Assembly: GCA_037039925.1 (NCBI GenBank)
Contig: JAXRKP010000556.1
Coordinates: 66,001 to 130,000 of the forward strand
From: Doris montereyensis
Taxonomy: Eukaryota; Mollusca; Gastropoda; Nudibranchia; Dorididae
Reading direction: 5' to 3'
Length of the DNA stretch: 64,000 bases
Shown: positions 1-52,388 of the stretch, piece by piece
Position numbering within the stretch: the stretch's first letter is position 1
Layout: each line of letters opens with the position of its first letter
Program-made: the position numbers and the translations under genes
Notes under the pieces: generated by a model
Databases searched by the model: none
Seen by the model: the letters and a program-made list of their open reading frames with translations, nothing else
Told to the model about the DNA's origin: nothing

Positions 1-99
1 TAGTACACCCCTTTCACCAAGGCTAGGTCCGGAGGTAACAAAGGGAGAAGAGTATCATTGCCCTACTTCCCAGATACCTTAACATCTATGCCCTTAAGC

Positions 100-290
100 T
101 CCTGCCTTAACCCCAAGTCAGGTGAGGAAAGTAGAGTCTACCTGTAGCTGGATACTCATTCACACCTGAGTCAGGTGAAGAAAATAGAGTGAAGTACCTT
201 TCCTAAGAGTACAACGTTGTGAAAATAAATCCTCCTGTGCCAGCTGTGGGGTCTGAACCAGTGTCGTCATGATTACAAGCCCACACACTA
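100..290 (-). mobile_element. SINE-like repeat, family C, partial
   Basis: Contains GTAGCTGGATACTCATTCAC, GAGTACAACGTTGTGAA and the inverted B-box-like CTGAACCAG...CATGATTACAAG seen in five other copies in this window. Before position 100 the sequence is AG-rich and not recognised. Confidence 0.55.
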
Positions 291-565
291 CGGTTCAATT
301 TTTATATTTGATAAATCAGAAAAAAAGGAAACTATTTATATCAAAAGTAAATCAATGATTCTTTACTAGCTTAAATTGCATGATGTATTATAAAAGGAAA
401 ACTATGGTATTAAGAAATCCTGGATCTCTGTGGACTTATTAAAATCTTCAATATAGTATTAATTTAACTCTTAGCTGCTTTTTGTTAGTGTATGCATTGT
501 AGTTTATGTTAGAATTTAAAATTTATTCAGGCATTATATATAACCCAGAAATTCTTTCTTTGCAG

Positions 566-18504
<17,939 letters not shown>

Positions 18505-19084
18505 TGTAGATATAGATTACTTAACTGCAGTCAAGTAGAAAAAATATTAACTTGATTGTAATGAATGAAGATGAAAAGTTGAGTGAATACTGTATAAGAA
18601 GAGAGTAAGCAAGTTCGTTGTTTATTTAATTTACTATGTTTATAATTGTTTCTACTATAATGCTTTTTCACACCAAATGGCCATGTAAACATTTCTTGAT
18701 AAAGGACAAACAAACAACTCATCCTGTTGTGGGATTGGTTCAAACGAGATGCCGAGCACATGGTCCTCAGTTTAAGCCACTTAACATGGATGATGAATTT
18801 ATGTGAAATAAATTTTTTAAATTTTCTGGCCATTCTGGTAAATGCCTCATATTTTCATTAACTTTTTACAACCACATTTCTTGGAGTCTGTGCTATTAAC
18901 TTAAGGTTACTAAAAATAAAAAGACAGCCAACCCTCAAATATGTACTTTGGAAGGTGAATACCGACTTATCGATTCTGAGCCAAAAAAAATTTCATACTA
19001 AATACGTTTTTTTGTACAGAGCAGCTATGCATATAGGAAGTTCAAGAGAAGAATGTTATGAAATAGCACGGAACATTAGGATTT

Positions 19085-19800
19085 GGTGAACGGGGAAAGA
19101 CATTTGGCTTACAGCAGTCTTCTTACCAGGTGTTAAAAATAGAGAACCTGATGTTGAATCTAGGCTAGAAAGAATGGAGACAGAATGGTTATTAGATAAA
19201 ACAATATTCAACAAGATATATGGCCTTTATGGGCCTTTTGTCGTAGACAGGTTTTGCATCTTGTTTAAACTTTAAAAATTGACTTATGTGTCTTGGAAAC
19301 CAGACCCATATGCCTGGGTGATCGATAGATTCACTTTGCGCTGGTCAACTCTGTATTGTTACATCTTCGACAGCTTCAATTTCATTCCATGTGTATTACA
19401 AAAGATAGAGCAGGAGGAAGTTAGATGCATATTGATAACACCAGTAGGGCACCAAACATGGATGAACAAAGTAGTGTCACTTCTCTTCCAATACTCTCGA
19501 CTTCTACCTAAAAACAAACGCCTTCTACTATTACAACACACTCTGCGACCAGGGGAAAGACATCCCATGTTGTCAAAGACAAGACTGGCATAGTGGCAAT
19601 ACATTGTATTTCCCTTATCTGGGATACACTCAGAGAACGAATGAAGCCTTTCTTAAAGGCTTGTTCCATCATTATGCACTCATGGCAGGGGCCACACAAC
19701 TGTAGTATGTGCAGTATTTCTCAAATGTTGGATTGGATTTGCAGATATAAAAAAATTTGTCAAATTCTACCCACTTGGTAGAATTTACAAAAAATCTTGC
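19085..19800 (+). mobile_element. DIRS-like (tyrosine recombinase) retroelement relic
   Basis: Pieces in shifting frames: LPGVKNREPDVESRLER (about 19118), YVSWKPDPYAWVIDRFTLRW with FIPCVLQKIEQEEVRCILIT (19279 on), and KACSIIMHSWQGPHN (about 19657). These match in order the RNase H C-terminal region (H(I/L)PG..N..AD.ESR), the SW(R/K)PDP.A..IDAF...W / P.SLI.R.LQKI linker and the start of the tyrosine recombinase (ASWR.GT) of DIRS-group retroelements. The relic ends about 19800. Lies downstream of CCDC57. Confidence 0.65.
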
Positions 19801-22764
19801 CCACAAAATTTAAATCATACTAGTATTAACAGCCAGAACCACAGTTTCAGCTTTATCTCCAGTTAGAGCTATTTATATTAGATGAAGATGTTCTTCTGAT
19901 GAGTTGGAAAAAATATAGGACATGATAAAATAGAAAATTTTTTGACTTGTCTTAAGGTTGAGGAGACATTTAATAATTTGATAGAAAATTTAATATTTGA
20001 AAACAGGCTTTACACTAAATTACTTTTTATGAATGTGAATCAAAATGTAAAACTACAGGGTGTTTAACTTGTTTAGGGTATTCGATTAGACCTCACAAGA
20101 TTGTCCGTGGTGACTCTTTTGTGTCTCAGTATTTCCTCAATGCAAAAGTCCCACAGAATGTGAGACTGTGCATCAATGTAATTCAGTCAGTACAAGCAAA
20201 GAAAATAGATAATAATAGATTAATCTTGTTAAGCGGCAGTCAATAAGTTATAACATAGGTACATGTAGAATGTTCTGTACTACTACCTTTATTATTTCTA
20301 AAAAAATTTTTTATTATCATTACTGATGGTCATTCTGCTTCTCCTTTTCTTATGATTATAATAATCATTACCACAAATGTATTGCAAGCATTATTATTAA
20401 TATTATTAGAATGATTATCAGCAAGAGTAGAAATGGTAGGAGTAGTAGTAGTTATACTGCTTTTGTAAATAGCATTACCATTTATGAAAGAATGTTGTGG
20501 GGTGCTCACTGCCCTCTTATTTTACCATAATAAACTAAGGGATTCGGGCTTCACGCAAAGAGTTGCCACCTATCTGTTACTGAAACAAGAGCAGATAATT
20601 TCACACGCTAAACCCCCTCCCATTACAATGTTGACAAATTTGCTTCAGCTGTACTTCAGTTCAAAGCGTAAAGTCTATATACGCAAGTGCATGGCACTGC
20701 AATACATACCAAATGGCGATTTTGTATAAATGTTTCTTCAATTCAAAACACAAACTGCTTCTATATATGTATATGGCACTGTACCAAATCAACAAGACAG
20801 ATGCTTTGAAGTCTTGTTTGGACCAATCCCACCACAGGATGAGTCAAGGTTAATAAAACAGGCGAACTTACTTGTAAGTGGTGTTTGATTGGGACTCCAC
20901 CGAGCCCTTGTAGTGGGTTGGGTACAAACACCTTCCATGTCTTATCTTCTTTCCCTTCCTATGTATGTTTTCGGTCATCTGTCTTATTTTCACGTTAAAC
21001 CCAGATGGTCTCTTGCTTGGCATCTTGTACGTACCCCAACCCACTCCACGAGTCCTAATCAAACATTACGTACAAGTTTGTTTGAAATGAAAGTTTGATT
21101 TATTAATTACGTCTTTATTTTTCTTTCGAATGATTGCATGAATGAAATAATAATAAAAACAAATATTGATCACTCTCATGTCTTTTGATCCTAAACCACA
21201 CAATGCATAACAGTTTTTTTGAGAGAATGAGTTTGATTTGGATGATCATGAGTGAGTCTTGTTTTTTCTTTGTATACTCCTTGCATTTTGTAAAGTTGTT
21301 TTACTTAAAAATCTAAGTTTATCTCCATCAACAATAACGGATAACATTGGCTTCTGCAGTGACAGTATGACCCATAAAATTCCATGCATATAAGACCTCC
21401 AACTTCATTGTCCATTCATCTTGCATAGGACTGCAAGTGAGCAAAGGACAAGGAAAAAATGAAGATGGGGTTAACCCCCCCCTCCCCCTAAAAAAAAGAA
21501 AACATTTGCTTACTCATGCCTGGATTCAAACCCCAAAACTGACTTGAATGCATGCACTATGTCCAAGGATTTTTGTTAGTTTCATTGAAATTCATCCTAT
21601 CCACTATCTGCAGTATCTCAGGAGATGGGGTTCTAACCCCCCCCCCCCCCCCCTAAAAAGAAGATCTCAGGGTGAATTAAGAGCAAATAACAGGAATGAA
21701 AATAAGTGAGTAAAAGAGAGAAAGGAGAGACAAATTATGGACCTACCAGCAGCGTTCACCAACTGCCCATCTTTCTCAGGATATAGTGGTCACATTTGTT
21801 TTTAGTCTCAAGGATTTTCAATGAGAATAGTAGAAAACGGTGGGGAATTTAACTGCATCTGATTTGAAAGGGAGCACTAGAGATCTAGCTGATTCTAGTC
21901 TGAACTACGGCTAAATCAAAGGAAAATGTATTATCAAGAGAACTATGTATGGACAATTAATTGAATGATGTCACATTACATTTATATCCCTCAGTGAATG
22001 AATACAAATTTATTCCAGTAGATTGTTCCGTAGAAATTTGGACATAGTGAAAGTAAAGTGTTGATCAGGACACCCCCTACCATAGAGATTCAACTTCAAC
22101 ACACAAAAACTACTAAAAAAAAAGGAATTTGGGAACAGATCATAGTTGCAACACACCACACTTGGAGTGACATAATTTTATAAATAATTTCAGATTGTAG
22201 ATCTGCAAGATTTTGTTTGAAAAAACAAAAACAAGTCGACTTATATTACGTCTTTCGAATCAGGTTATAAACAAACATTTCAAACTTATACAGTGAGAAT
22301 GCAACTATAAATCCTTTATTTACACTGATACATTTGAATAAAATTCCACTTGGTGTACTTTAATATTTGTAAATATAAAATTCAATTTTAAAAAAAATTG
22401 TTGAACATTAAGATGGAATGTACATATTGTATTTGAAGAATATATATATATATTTTTTTATTTTTTATAATTACAAAATAGCTTGTTCAGGAAGGGTATT
22501 CACATAATTAGGTAAATTAATTATAACTGCAACAGTCTTGACAAAATGGAATGTTGATATTGATATATCAAAAATGATAAATATAATACAAAATAGAAAG
22601 AATCTATAGTACAACACTTCATTTAAAATGGAATGATATAGAATACATACTGTAACACAGTGGTGTATAAACTACATTGCCTTTCTCTGTAAACTAAACT
22701 TTGCACATAAAATACATAACACGTTGTGCAGACCTATATTAAGTATACAAAAAGTCAAATATCT
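19801..22764. other. Intergenic region between CCDC57 and the next loci
   Basis: AT-rich. Contains short trinucleotide patches near 20380-20450, two related poly-C islands ending CCCCTAAAAA (about 21470 and 21640) preceded by GATGGGGTT, and AT-rich DNA to 22700. The open frame 20484-20729 shows no recognisable domain. Confidence 0.5.
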
Positions 22765-23000
22765 TTCAAGGTCGTCACAGCTCATAGAGCCGAAAAACTA
22801 TTCTTGTTTTATAGCGTAAAATAGAAATAGGTGATAATAATCACCACTTAATCTGATGCTGGTTTTTACTCTCAAGCTAGTGCTTGTACCCATTTACACC
22901 TGGGTCGAGTGGTTTCGAGAACGCAATGTCACACGTAGCTTTGGCTGGGATCCCATGATCGCAAGCCCTGTAGCCTAATCACTCGGCCACCGACACCACT
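22765..23000 (-). mobile_element. tRNA-derived SINE, family A
   Basis: Read on the minus strand, the head GGTGTCGGTGGCCGAGTG then ATTAGGCT is a tRNA-type A box region (Leu/Ser-like). It is followed by a degraded B-box region and the body with CCCAGGTGTAAATGGGTAC. Confidence 0.65.
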
Positions 23001-23149
23001 GTCTCCTATATTACTTATTATATAACATATCAGAATGGGGCATGAGTGCACTAGCAGAATGGACTGATGGAAACGGCGATCCAAACTTGCTTCCTGATAT
23101 TTCTCGTTTATAGGGTAATGCAGCTTCATAGACAGTTTGTGGTTAAATC

Positions 23150-23412
23150 ATGAGTGTTGACAGCAGCATTCAAGACTTGAGTTACAGCAGCACTCAAGAC
23201 TTGAGTTACAGCAACACTGAAGAATTGAGTTACAGCAGCACTCAAGACTTGAGTTACAGCAACACTGAAGAATTGAGTTACAGCAGCACTCAAGACTTGC
23301 TTACAGCAACACTGAAGAATTGAGTTACAGCAACACTGAAGAATTGAGTTACAGCAACACTGAAGAATTGAGTTACAGCAGCACTCAAGACTTGAGTTAC
23401 CAGTAACAGTCA
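23150..23412. repeat. 24-bp minisatellite, about 10-11 units
   Basis: Two alternating unit types: GCAGCACTCAAGACTTGAG and GCAACACTGAAGAATTGAG, each followed by TTACA. The first type contains the near-palindrome CTCAAG-A-CTTGAG. The unit is 8 codons long, so long open frames arise on both strands without being genes. Confidence 0.9.
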
Positions 23413-24738
23413 AAATTGAGTTAGTCAGTTATTATTTAAAAAAAAAAAAAATTAGCTCAGCAGAAAAGTTTCACTTCAATTAAGTTAAAACAAACAATTA
23501 ATTGTCACTTATATGTAGTGTTATATTTAATTTGAACGCCATTTTTGGCACAAAGATCTGGCCAGGCCTGAAGATAGCCTGCTGGCTGTATCACTAGTAT
23601 CGGTGCAAAAGGTATGCAGTGTGCGTAAGTGCGTGTGTGTGTGCATGTGTATGTATCAGTGAGAGGAACTTGTGAATGTTTTTTTTTATTTGCTGGAATT
23701 TATCCCATCCATCATATGTGATAATTTCACGGTAGTTTGGGAGTAAACGGTAGGATGAAAGAGCAAAAAGAGAAAAGTAAGACTTAGCAGTAGCACCCAT
23801 CAAATGATCAAGCACACCCATGAACTGATGAAGGTGGCAACTGCTAGATGTTAGTTAAGTTACATACACATGTGACACACACATTACTTTCATACCTGAC
23901 ATATAAGTTCATTTACTCACTAGGAAATAACAGGAGCTGCCAAAATAATACAAGAAACATGAGCAAAGGATGATAAGTTGATAATCAGTACAAAATAAAT
24001 ACAATTCTCTGAGATCAAATTACTCAAATGAAAATTAAGTGCATTCTAGAATAATTGTTGATAATAGGTAAATTTGCATACAGGGCTGCGGGGGAAAATA
24101 CATTTCATCAACTAAAATGCTTCCCTCTCGCTTTCAATGTCTTAATCATTCATGTCATTTTATAAAATAAACATAATTAACTCGCAAGGTTTAGTTTTAT
24201 CTCAGAAAAAATCAAAACCCTACCATAATTGGCACATGGGTCATTCTTCATAAATTTGTTCAAATCTCAAAGCAAGTTTTGCATATATTTTTTTATATAC
24301 ATAATATTATACATGAATAACAGAAGCAATCTCGATAAAAAAAACAATAGTGTCACATATGCAATTTACTTCATGATTATGAACAACTTTGCCTTGGTAG
24401 TTCCACTTCTTATAACGAATGTGGATACAAAAATAATGCCTTAAATAAAGCACTTTTGAAAAAAAAAGCTATCAAATATAAATAAAAACCTCAACATGAG
24501 TCTAAAAAAAGCTGACAGTAATTTCGATTGATTATTACATTTTCCATCATTTATAAAATAACTTTAGACAATTTAGAGGCATTTAATTAACAATATCCCT
24601 TCTTAGTTTAATATCTAAAAATGATCAATGTAAGTTCATTCTATTTTCTTTTCTCCTCCTTGATAAAGTCAAGTGGTATATGTCACCAGTGTTGTTACTC
24701 CTTATTTCCATCTTCCTTTCTCTGCAAATAACGTCCGG
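23413..24738. other. Intergenic region
   Basis: AT-rich, with a TG-rich patch (23625-23655) followed by GAATTTATCCCATCCATCATA, which resembles sequences at 33193 and 42650 and may be a dispersed repeat. No gene seen. Confidence 0.4.
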
Positions 24739-25099
24739 TCAGTATTTGAATTTACAATACAGATGAATGAAATGTGTAATCTTTAGAAGAAACTGATCAA
24801 TAATCTCATTCAATTTCTTGAGCAATTTTTGTGTATCTTTGTTTCGTTTGATTCTCTACACAAAAAAATAAATGAAACCCTTAAAATCACTATGTATGAC
24901 AATGACATAATTATACACAAGTTTTATATTCATCTTTTGAAGTCTTTTTGTTTTCAGCATTATTGAAATTTCGTTCACGCCTTTTACTCCTCAGCAACCG
25001 CTCGTATTTTTTTTCAAGTGGGTTGAGTGGAGAACTACATGTTAAAAAAGGTTTATACTTCTTGTTAATAGGGGAGGTTTTTCCTGGAATAGATGGTAT
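24739..25099 (-). CDS. Possible two-exon 3' end of an unrecognised gene
   Basis: Two open stretches on the minus strand join in phase. Exon 25099-24917 (acceptor ATATTTTAG, donor TGT/GTATAA) reads IPSIPGKTSPINKKYKPFLT then NPLEKKYERLLRSKRRERNF and ends KTC. Exon 24855-24739 (acceptor TTTTTTTGTGTAG) reads RIKRNKDTQKLLKKLNEIID and ends with a stop. The product is very basic and partly helical. 61 plus 38 sense codons are open in AT-rich DNA, but I recognise no family, the donor is weak and no upstream exons were found. It could be chance, or a remnant. Confidence 0.3.
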
Positions 25100-25834
25100 C
25101 TAAAATATTACTCTTCTTGAGCTTTCACTTTGATATGGGAGAAAAAACCCATTAAATACAAGTGATGTGGTTATATAGCCCTCAATAACACGTAGTTATA
25201 CAACGATTTTTGAAGTCTTGAACAAGTACAGCACGAGTACTCAAGAATGGACAAAGAGAACAATATAATAGTAATAGCGAAGAATCGATACACCACTCAT
25301 GATAACATGAATCCTGGATAGGCACGACATCCGGGTATTGGCCGATTAAAAACAAAATGTGCACGCTGAATGTACGGAACAATGCTGTCCGTTCAATGAT
25401 GAAGTTGTATTACAAAAAATCCAAACGGGCCAATGGAAAATTGAAATTTCTTAAAAAAACTCAGAGGATTCCAATTAAATCGGGATAAACGGCAGGGCTG
25501 TTATACCACATTCCATCTATTAATAGCACTGGGTGCATGAAAATGGAAGAGTTACTATTAGGGGTGAAATAAGTTAAATATTGATCGCTGAGACAAGTGA
25601 GACATGTTGTGATATCACATAATCTATGTCTTGACTAACGAGGCAGGATATCACGTCATCTTAGCCAACCATCGCATGTGCATGGTGTAGGCTTAAGTTA
25701 AGCCGAGAGGTCTAGATCTACATCTCTAACTTTCACTACATTACAACAAAGGCAACTAGACATTCTTTTGTCATAATTTAACTGAATGAAGTGTAATATC
25801 GTGCTAGTTGTGTGAGAGTTTATATAACGTAACA

Positions 25835-26125
25835 GTAAAGTTCCTTCAAGGCCACTATGACCCTTGAGTTTATCCCTGTTTCTGTAGTGTAACGCAGAAC
25901 AGGTGGTGATGATCCCTTCCTTGACAAGGTGTCATTTGACGCAGGTTTTTACTTCCAAGCTAGTGCTCGCACCCATTTTCACCAGGGTCGAGTGGGAGAA
26001 TGCGCGTTAAGTGTCTGTCCCAAGAAACACAACGTCGGGCCCAGTTTTGCTAGGATTCAAACACGGAACCTCATGATCCCAAGTTCGGCAGCCTAACCAC
26101 TCGGCCACTGATGCCACTCACAGTG
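25835..26125 (-). mobile_element. tRNA-derived SINE, family A, near complete
   Basis: Minus-strand head CAGTGGCCGAGTGGTTAGGC, then GATCATGAGGTTCCGTG and B-box-like GTTTGAATCC; tail GTCATAGTGGCCTTGAAGG. Between the fasciclin stop and the candidate 24.7-25.1 kb gene. Confidence 0.7.
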
Positions 26126-27478
26126 AGCATAATGTAACAGCACACAGTAATATCATGAACTGATGGGAAATATCTTGAAGAAGGTGGAGGAAGAAGATTA
26201 GTGATAATTGAGCTAGGATGGGGAAAAAGCAAGGGGCCGATTTGTTAGAAGAGGTGCGACTCATGGAAAGTGTATAGTACATATTTATGTATACATATTT
26301 TCATACATATATATATGTTCATCCTAGGATATCTTGTCATACATTTTATTGAGATGATGAAAATCAAACATAAGCGTCATAAAAATTCAATACAGCAAAG
26401 ATATTAAAATGTTTCTAGGTATAATAAAACAGCAGTGTCATATCAAAATATGATAAAAACAAAAAGTGTAAAGAAATTTCAACAACATATTTTAGAAGAA
26501 GGAACAAAATATGAAATATCTACACAATTCTCTTCCTACAATTTTCCAAAAAAATAATTTCAACAAACAATTCTTTCCATTCTATTTCATAAAAAGTTTA
26601 AAGCTTATTCCACAAAAAGACAACAATACAATTCCGAATTAAAATAACTTGAGAAACAGCATTACATCATTGCTCTTTTAGTTCCCTTCATGACATATCT
26701 GCCAATTGACCCTGGGACCTATGTCAATTGTTGACTGACCGCATCTTATTTACAGCATGCTTGTTTGATTGCCTAATTAATATAATTAATGCTCGATTAG
26801 AACATCATCTTCATCAACTCGTGGATGAAATCAAGAAATGAAGGCAGGGTATGGAGCATCACAATTGATAAGTGATTAAAAATGGTGCGCATTTTGTGTA
26901 ATTCAGTTGGCGCACATCAGGAACAGTAACAGCAATTGAGGAAGGTGGACTCATAGGTAGCTCAAAGAATTTTTTTAATTTCCTCCAGACCTCCCAAACC
27001 CAGAAGTGCTCAGGACGCAAAATTTGATGATGTTAAAACTAAACGTGAATTTTATCTATATTGTCTCTAGGTGTGGGGGATTCAATTTTATTACGTACGC
27101 AGCTCCAGCTTATTTACCAGTCCAGGCAAATTTATCATGGCCTTCTTGTTGACTCACTTGCAAAATGGGTAGCTAGATCTATTCAGACTTGGCAAAAGTA
27201 AAACCACATAATATCATAAGCCTGGTAAAAATTGCAACTCGACTCCGGACTATATTATGCCAAGCAATGGTATCTTACCTAATTATTTTACACCAAGTTT
27301 ATTTGACACCGAGTCAAGACCAATAAGTAGAGATTCTTTTTCAATCGTAAGTAAAGTAAGTTCCATACTCAGAGTTGAGCACAGGGTAACCAGCAGAGTG
27401 TAGTCACATTACCAACTGAGCAACCAGCCCCTCATTTTCAATCTAAAAGAAATATGAAAAAAAATATATACAAAAATG
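26126..27478. other. Intergenic / fasciclin 3' flank
   Basis: AT-rich. The fasciclin 3' UTR should begin immediately below 27479 on the minus strand; AATAAA-like sequences exist but no single poly(A) site can be chosen. Confidence 0.4.
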
Positions 27479-49339
<21,861 letters not shown>

Positions 49340-49651
49340 GACTTGCTTTTAGTTGATATCCCTGTCATTCGAGATCCTTTCTTTTTCTATGCTTAGTTCC
49401 TGATTTCAATTTTACCTGGGTGTTTCACGAGACTGATTTGGTTTGACGACGCTTCCTGTTTTGTCACATGACCTGTCGCTCAGGTGTAAAGGAAGAGGCG
49501 AGGCGAGCTTACTATAGGCCAGTCACCCGAAATTAGGTCAACGAATGTTTTGGTCCTATGGTCTCGTCTCGATTTACACGTGGCTGACAAGACGTGAAGC
49601 GACAGACAGTGCACGGCCCACAAAAAATAGCCGTAGTCTAGTCAGCATCGT
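49340..49651. promoter_or_regulatory. Fasciclin 5' flank / likely promoter region
   Basis: Immediately upstream of the start codon on the minus strand, and noticeably less AT-rich than the introns, with several CpG (for example GAGGCGAGGCGAGC). No TATA box stands out. The Penelope-like candidate begins at its outer edge. Confidence 0.3.
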
Positions 49652-49750
49652 ATTATGCTTTACTAATACGAAGGAGCCACAGTGGAGTGAAGTCAAAGGC
49701 GAAATATGACAATAAGTGACAACTCACTAATAAAGACAGAGCAAACACGT

Positions 49751-49777
49751 GACGTTTCGGGTATAACCCTTCGTCAG
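49751..49777 (-). ncRNA. Hammerhead-ribozyme-like core, left arm
   Basis: Minus strand reads CTGACGA, A, GGGT-TAT-ACCC (perfect 4-bp stem with 3-nt loop), GAAAC, then GTC. This is the order of the hammerhead catalytic core (CUGANGA, stem II, GAAA, stem III, cleavage-site UH). Stem III would be minimal, as reported for Penelope-like elements; stem I pairing is weak by eye. Confidence 0.45.
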
Positions 49778-50020
49778 ACAACAAACGAGAAATATTTAGA
49801 ATCTAGATCTAAGTAATACCTCCGGCATCACACAATGTGATGTCAGGATAAAAACATAAAGGAGAAAGAAAGAAAGAAAAAGACAGTGATGTTAAGAAAC
49901 GTAGCAGTGGAGGGGGGTGTGAAAAAGAGCGAGAGTGGAAGGTTCAGATCTAGAATGAAATAAAAATATGAAAATAAGTAAGTAATAAAAGGTGAGAAGG
50001 AGATAGAGAGAATGAGAGAA

Positions 50021-50025
<5 letters not shown>

Positions 50026-50119
<94 letters not shown>

Positions 50120-50132
50120 GAGAGAGAGAGAA
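50026..50132 (+). repeat. (GA)n array in left arm of inverted repeat
   Basis: GA dinucleotides, mirrored by TC at 51331-51431 in the right arm. Confidence 0.95.
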
Positions 50133-51328
50133 AAGAAAGAAAACAGGCAGGGGAGAAAGAAAGGGAGAGAGAGACGTGTGAGTATGGGAAACAAGAATAA
50201 AAAAAATAGGATAAATGTAAGACTAGATCTATATCTCACTGGGTCTAGAAAGAAGAAATGATAGGATAAATGTAAGATTAGATCTATATCTCACTGGGTC
50301 TAGAATGAAGAAATGATAGATAATGAATGAAAGCAAGTATAAATCAAGACAAAAATTTACACTGAAGGTGCGAAATGTATATAAATTACAAATTTATCGA
50401 TGTAATAAGGGTGGAGAGTAAACAACTTATCTGAAATTTCAAAAAATGCCAGTTAGGACTAGCTGATGCCATCCAAGGAATCAAAATCTCAAATTATTTT
50501 CCTTGGTGATAACATAAGGTCTATTCCGTAATGGTAAGAAACTGTGCGCCAAGATGCTTCCGGTAAATGGTGAACGTAAAAAAGAAATAAAAATACAAAA
50601 TAAAATTAGTAAAAAATGTAGATGCCTACCATTGAGTATGCTTACATTCTATACTTATACTTGCTTTCATTCATTATCTATCATTTCTTCATTCTAGACC
50701 CAGTGAGATATAGATCTAATCTTACATTTATCCTATCATTTCTTCTTTCTAGACCCAGTGAGATATAGATCTAGTCTTACATTTATCCTATTTTTTGTTC
50801 TACTGTCTCCCATACTCACTCTCTCTCTCTCTCTTCTTCTCTCTCTCTCTCTCTCTCTCCTATGGTAGCATACTCAATGGTAGGCATCTACATTTTTTAC
50901 TAATTTTATTTTGTATTTTTATTTCTTTTACGTTCACCATTTGGAAGCATCTTGCACAGTTTCTTACCCTGTTATCACCAAGGAAAAATAATTTGAGATT
51001 TTGATTCCTTGGATGGCATCCAACTAGTCTGGCACTTTGAAATTTCAGATAAGTTGTTTACTCTCTCGATAAATTTGTAATTTATATACATTTCTCAGTG
51101 TAAATTTTTGTCTTGATTTATACTCATTCATTATCTATCATTTCTTCATTCTAGACCCAGTGAGATATAGATCTAATCTTCATCAGCCAGTCCTCTCTTT
51201 CTATCATTTCTTCTTTCTCACCCTGAGATATCTCTAGTCTTACATTTATCTATTTTTTGTTCTTGTTTCCCTATCTCACGTCTCTCTCTCTCTTTCTTTC
51301 TCCCTCTGTTTTCTGTTCTTTCTCTCTC

Positions 51329-51436
<108 letters not shown>

Positions 51437-51698
51437 CTCTCTCTCTCTCTCTATTTCTCTCATTCTCTCTATCTCCTTCTCACCTTTTATTACTTACTTA
51501 TTTTCATATTTTTATTTCATTCTAGATCTGAACCTTCCACTCTCGCTCTTTTTTCACACCCCCCTCCACTGCTACGTTTCTTAACATCACTGTCTTTTTC
51601 TTTCTTTCTTTCTCCTTTATGTTTTTATCCTGACATCACATTGTGTGATGCCGGAGGTATTACTTAGATCTAGATTCTAAATATTTCTCGTTTGTTGT

Positions 51699-51724
51699 CT
51701 GACGAAGGGTTATGCCGAAACGTC
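51699..51724 (+). ncRNA. Hammerhead-ribozyme-like core, right arm
   Basis: Plus strand reads CTGACGA, AGGGTTATGCC, GAAAC, GTC. Same motif as the left arm but stem II has lost one base and changed another (ATACCC to ATGCC), weakening the stem. Confidence 0.4.
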
Positions 51725-52388
51725 ACGTGTTTGCTCTGTCTTTATTAGTGAGTTGTCACTTATTGTCATATTTCGCATTATGCTTTACTACTAATTTACT
51801 CAAATATGAGTGAGAGTTGGAGCGCTGTGCGACTAGTGGCACTCCTATAAAACTGATCCCCCCTTTCGCACAGTCCCATAAACAGCATAATAGCTACGAA
51901 CACGCGGCATTCCAAGGCATAGTTAAATATAGAAGGGATTTTCCAGTCATTCTCAACAACAAAAACTAAATATAGAATTATTTCATAATTCCATATCACT
52001 AAGTAAAGTTACAGGTCCCACTAGCGAAAAAATAAAAATGGCGGATGTTCTTACTTACTTCTCGATTCGCGAAGATTTTCTTGTAAAATATAGCAGATAA
52101 GGACGTATCGTCTCAAAAATAGGTAGGGAAGCGAAGGGAAAGGATAACTGTGTATGTGCGATACGTGGTGGCGGGGGAAAACAGCGTAATTTCGGTAACA
52201 ATTGACGCGAAAGCACGAAGTGTGCGAGAGATGGGCGTGTGCGAGTACTGGCGACTTGACTCTAGATCTAGCAGTAGCTGCAAGCATCATTTAATTTCAA
52301 GTCAAATCATGAAATCGCTCTTTTCTTTATTCCCAGTTATCTAGAGTTCATCCAGATTAAACTTTAATAGGCTGTTGCTCCTATTAAA

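Noticed and set aside
20484..20729. 81-residue frame starting MKECCGVLTALLFYHN
   Set aside because: No family recognised, no splice or promoter support; probably chance or very old repeat.
23126..23413. Cys/Ser/Val repeat protein frame
   Set aside because: Period-24 minisatellite keeps frames open; no start context, signal or homology.
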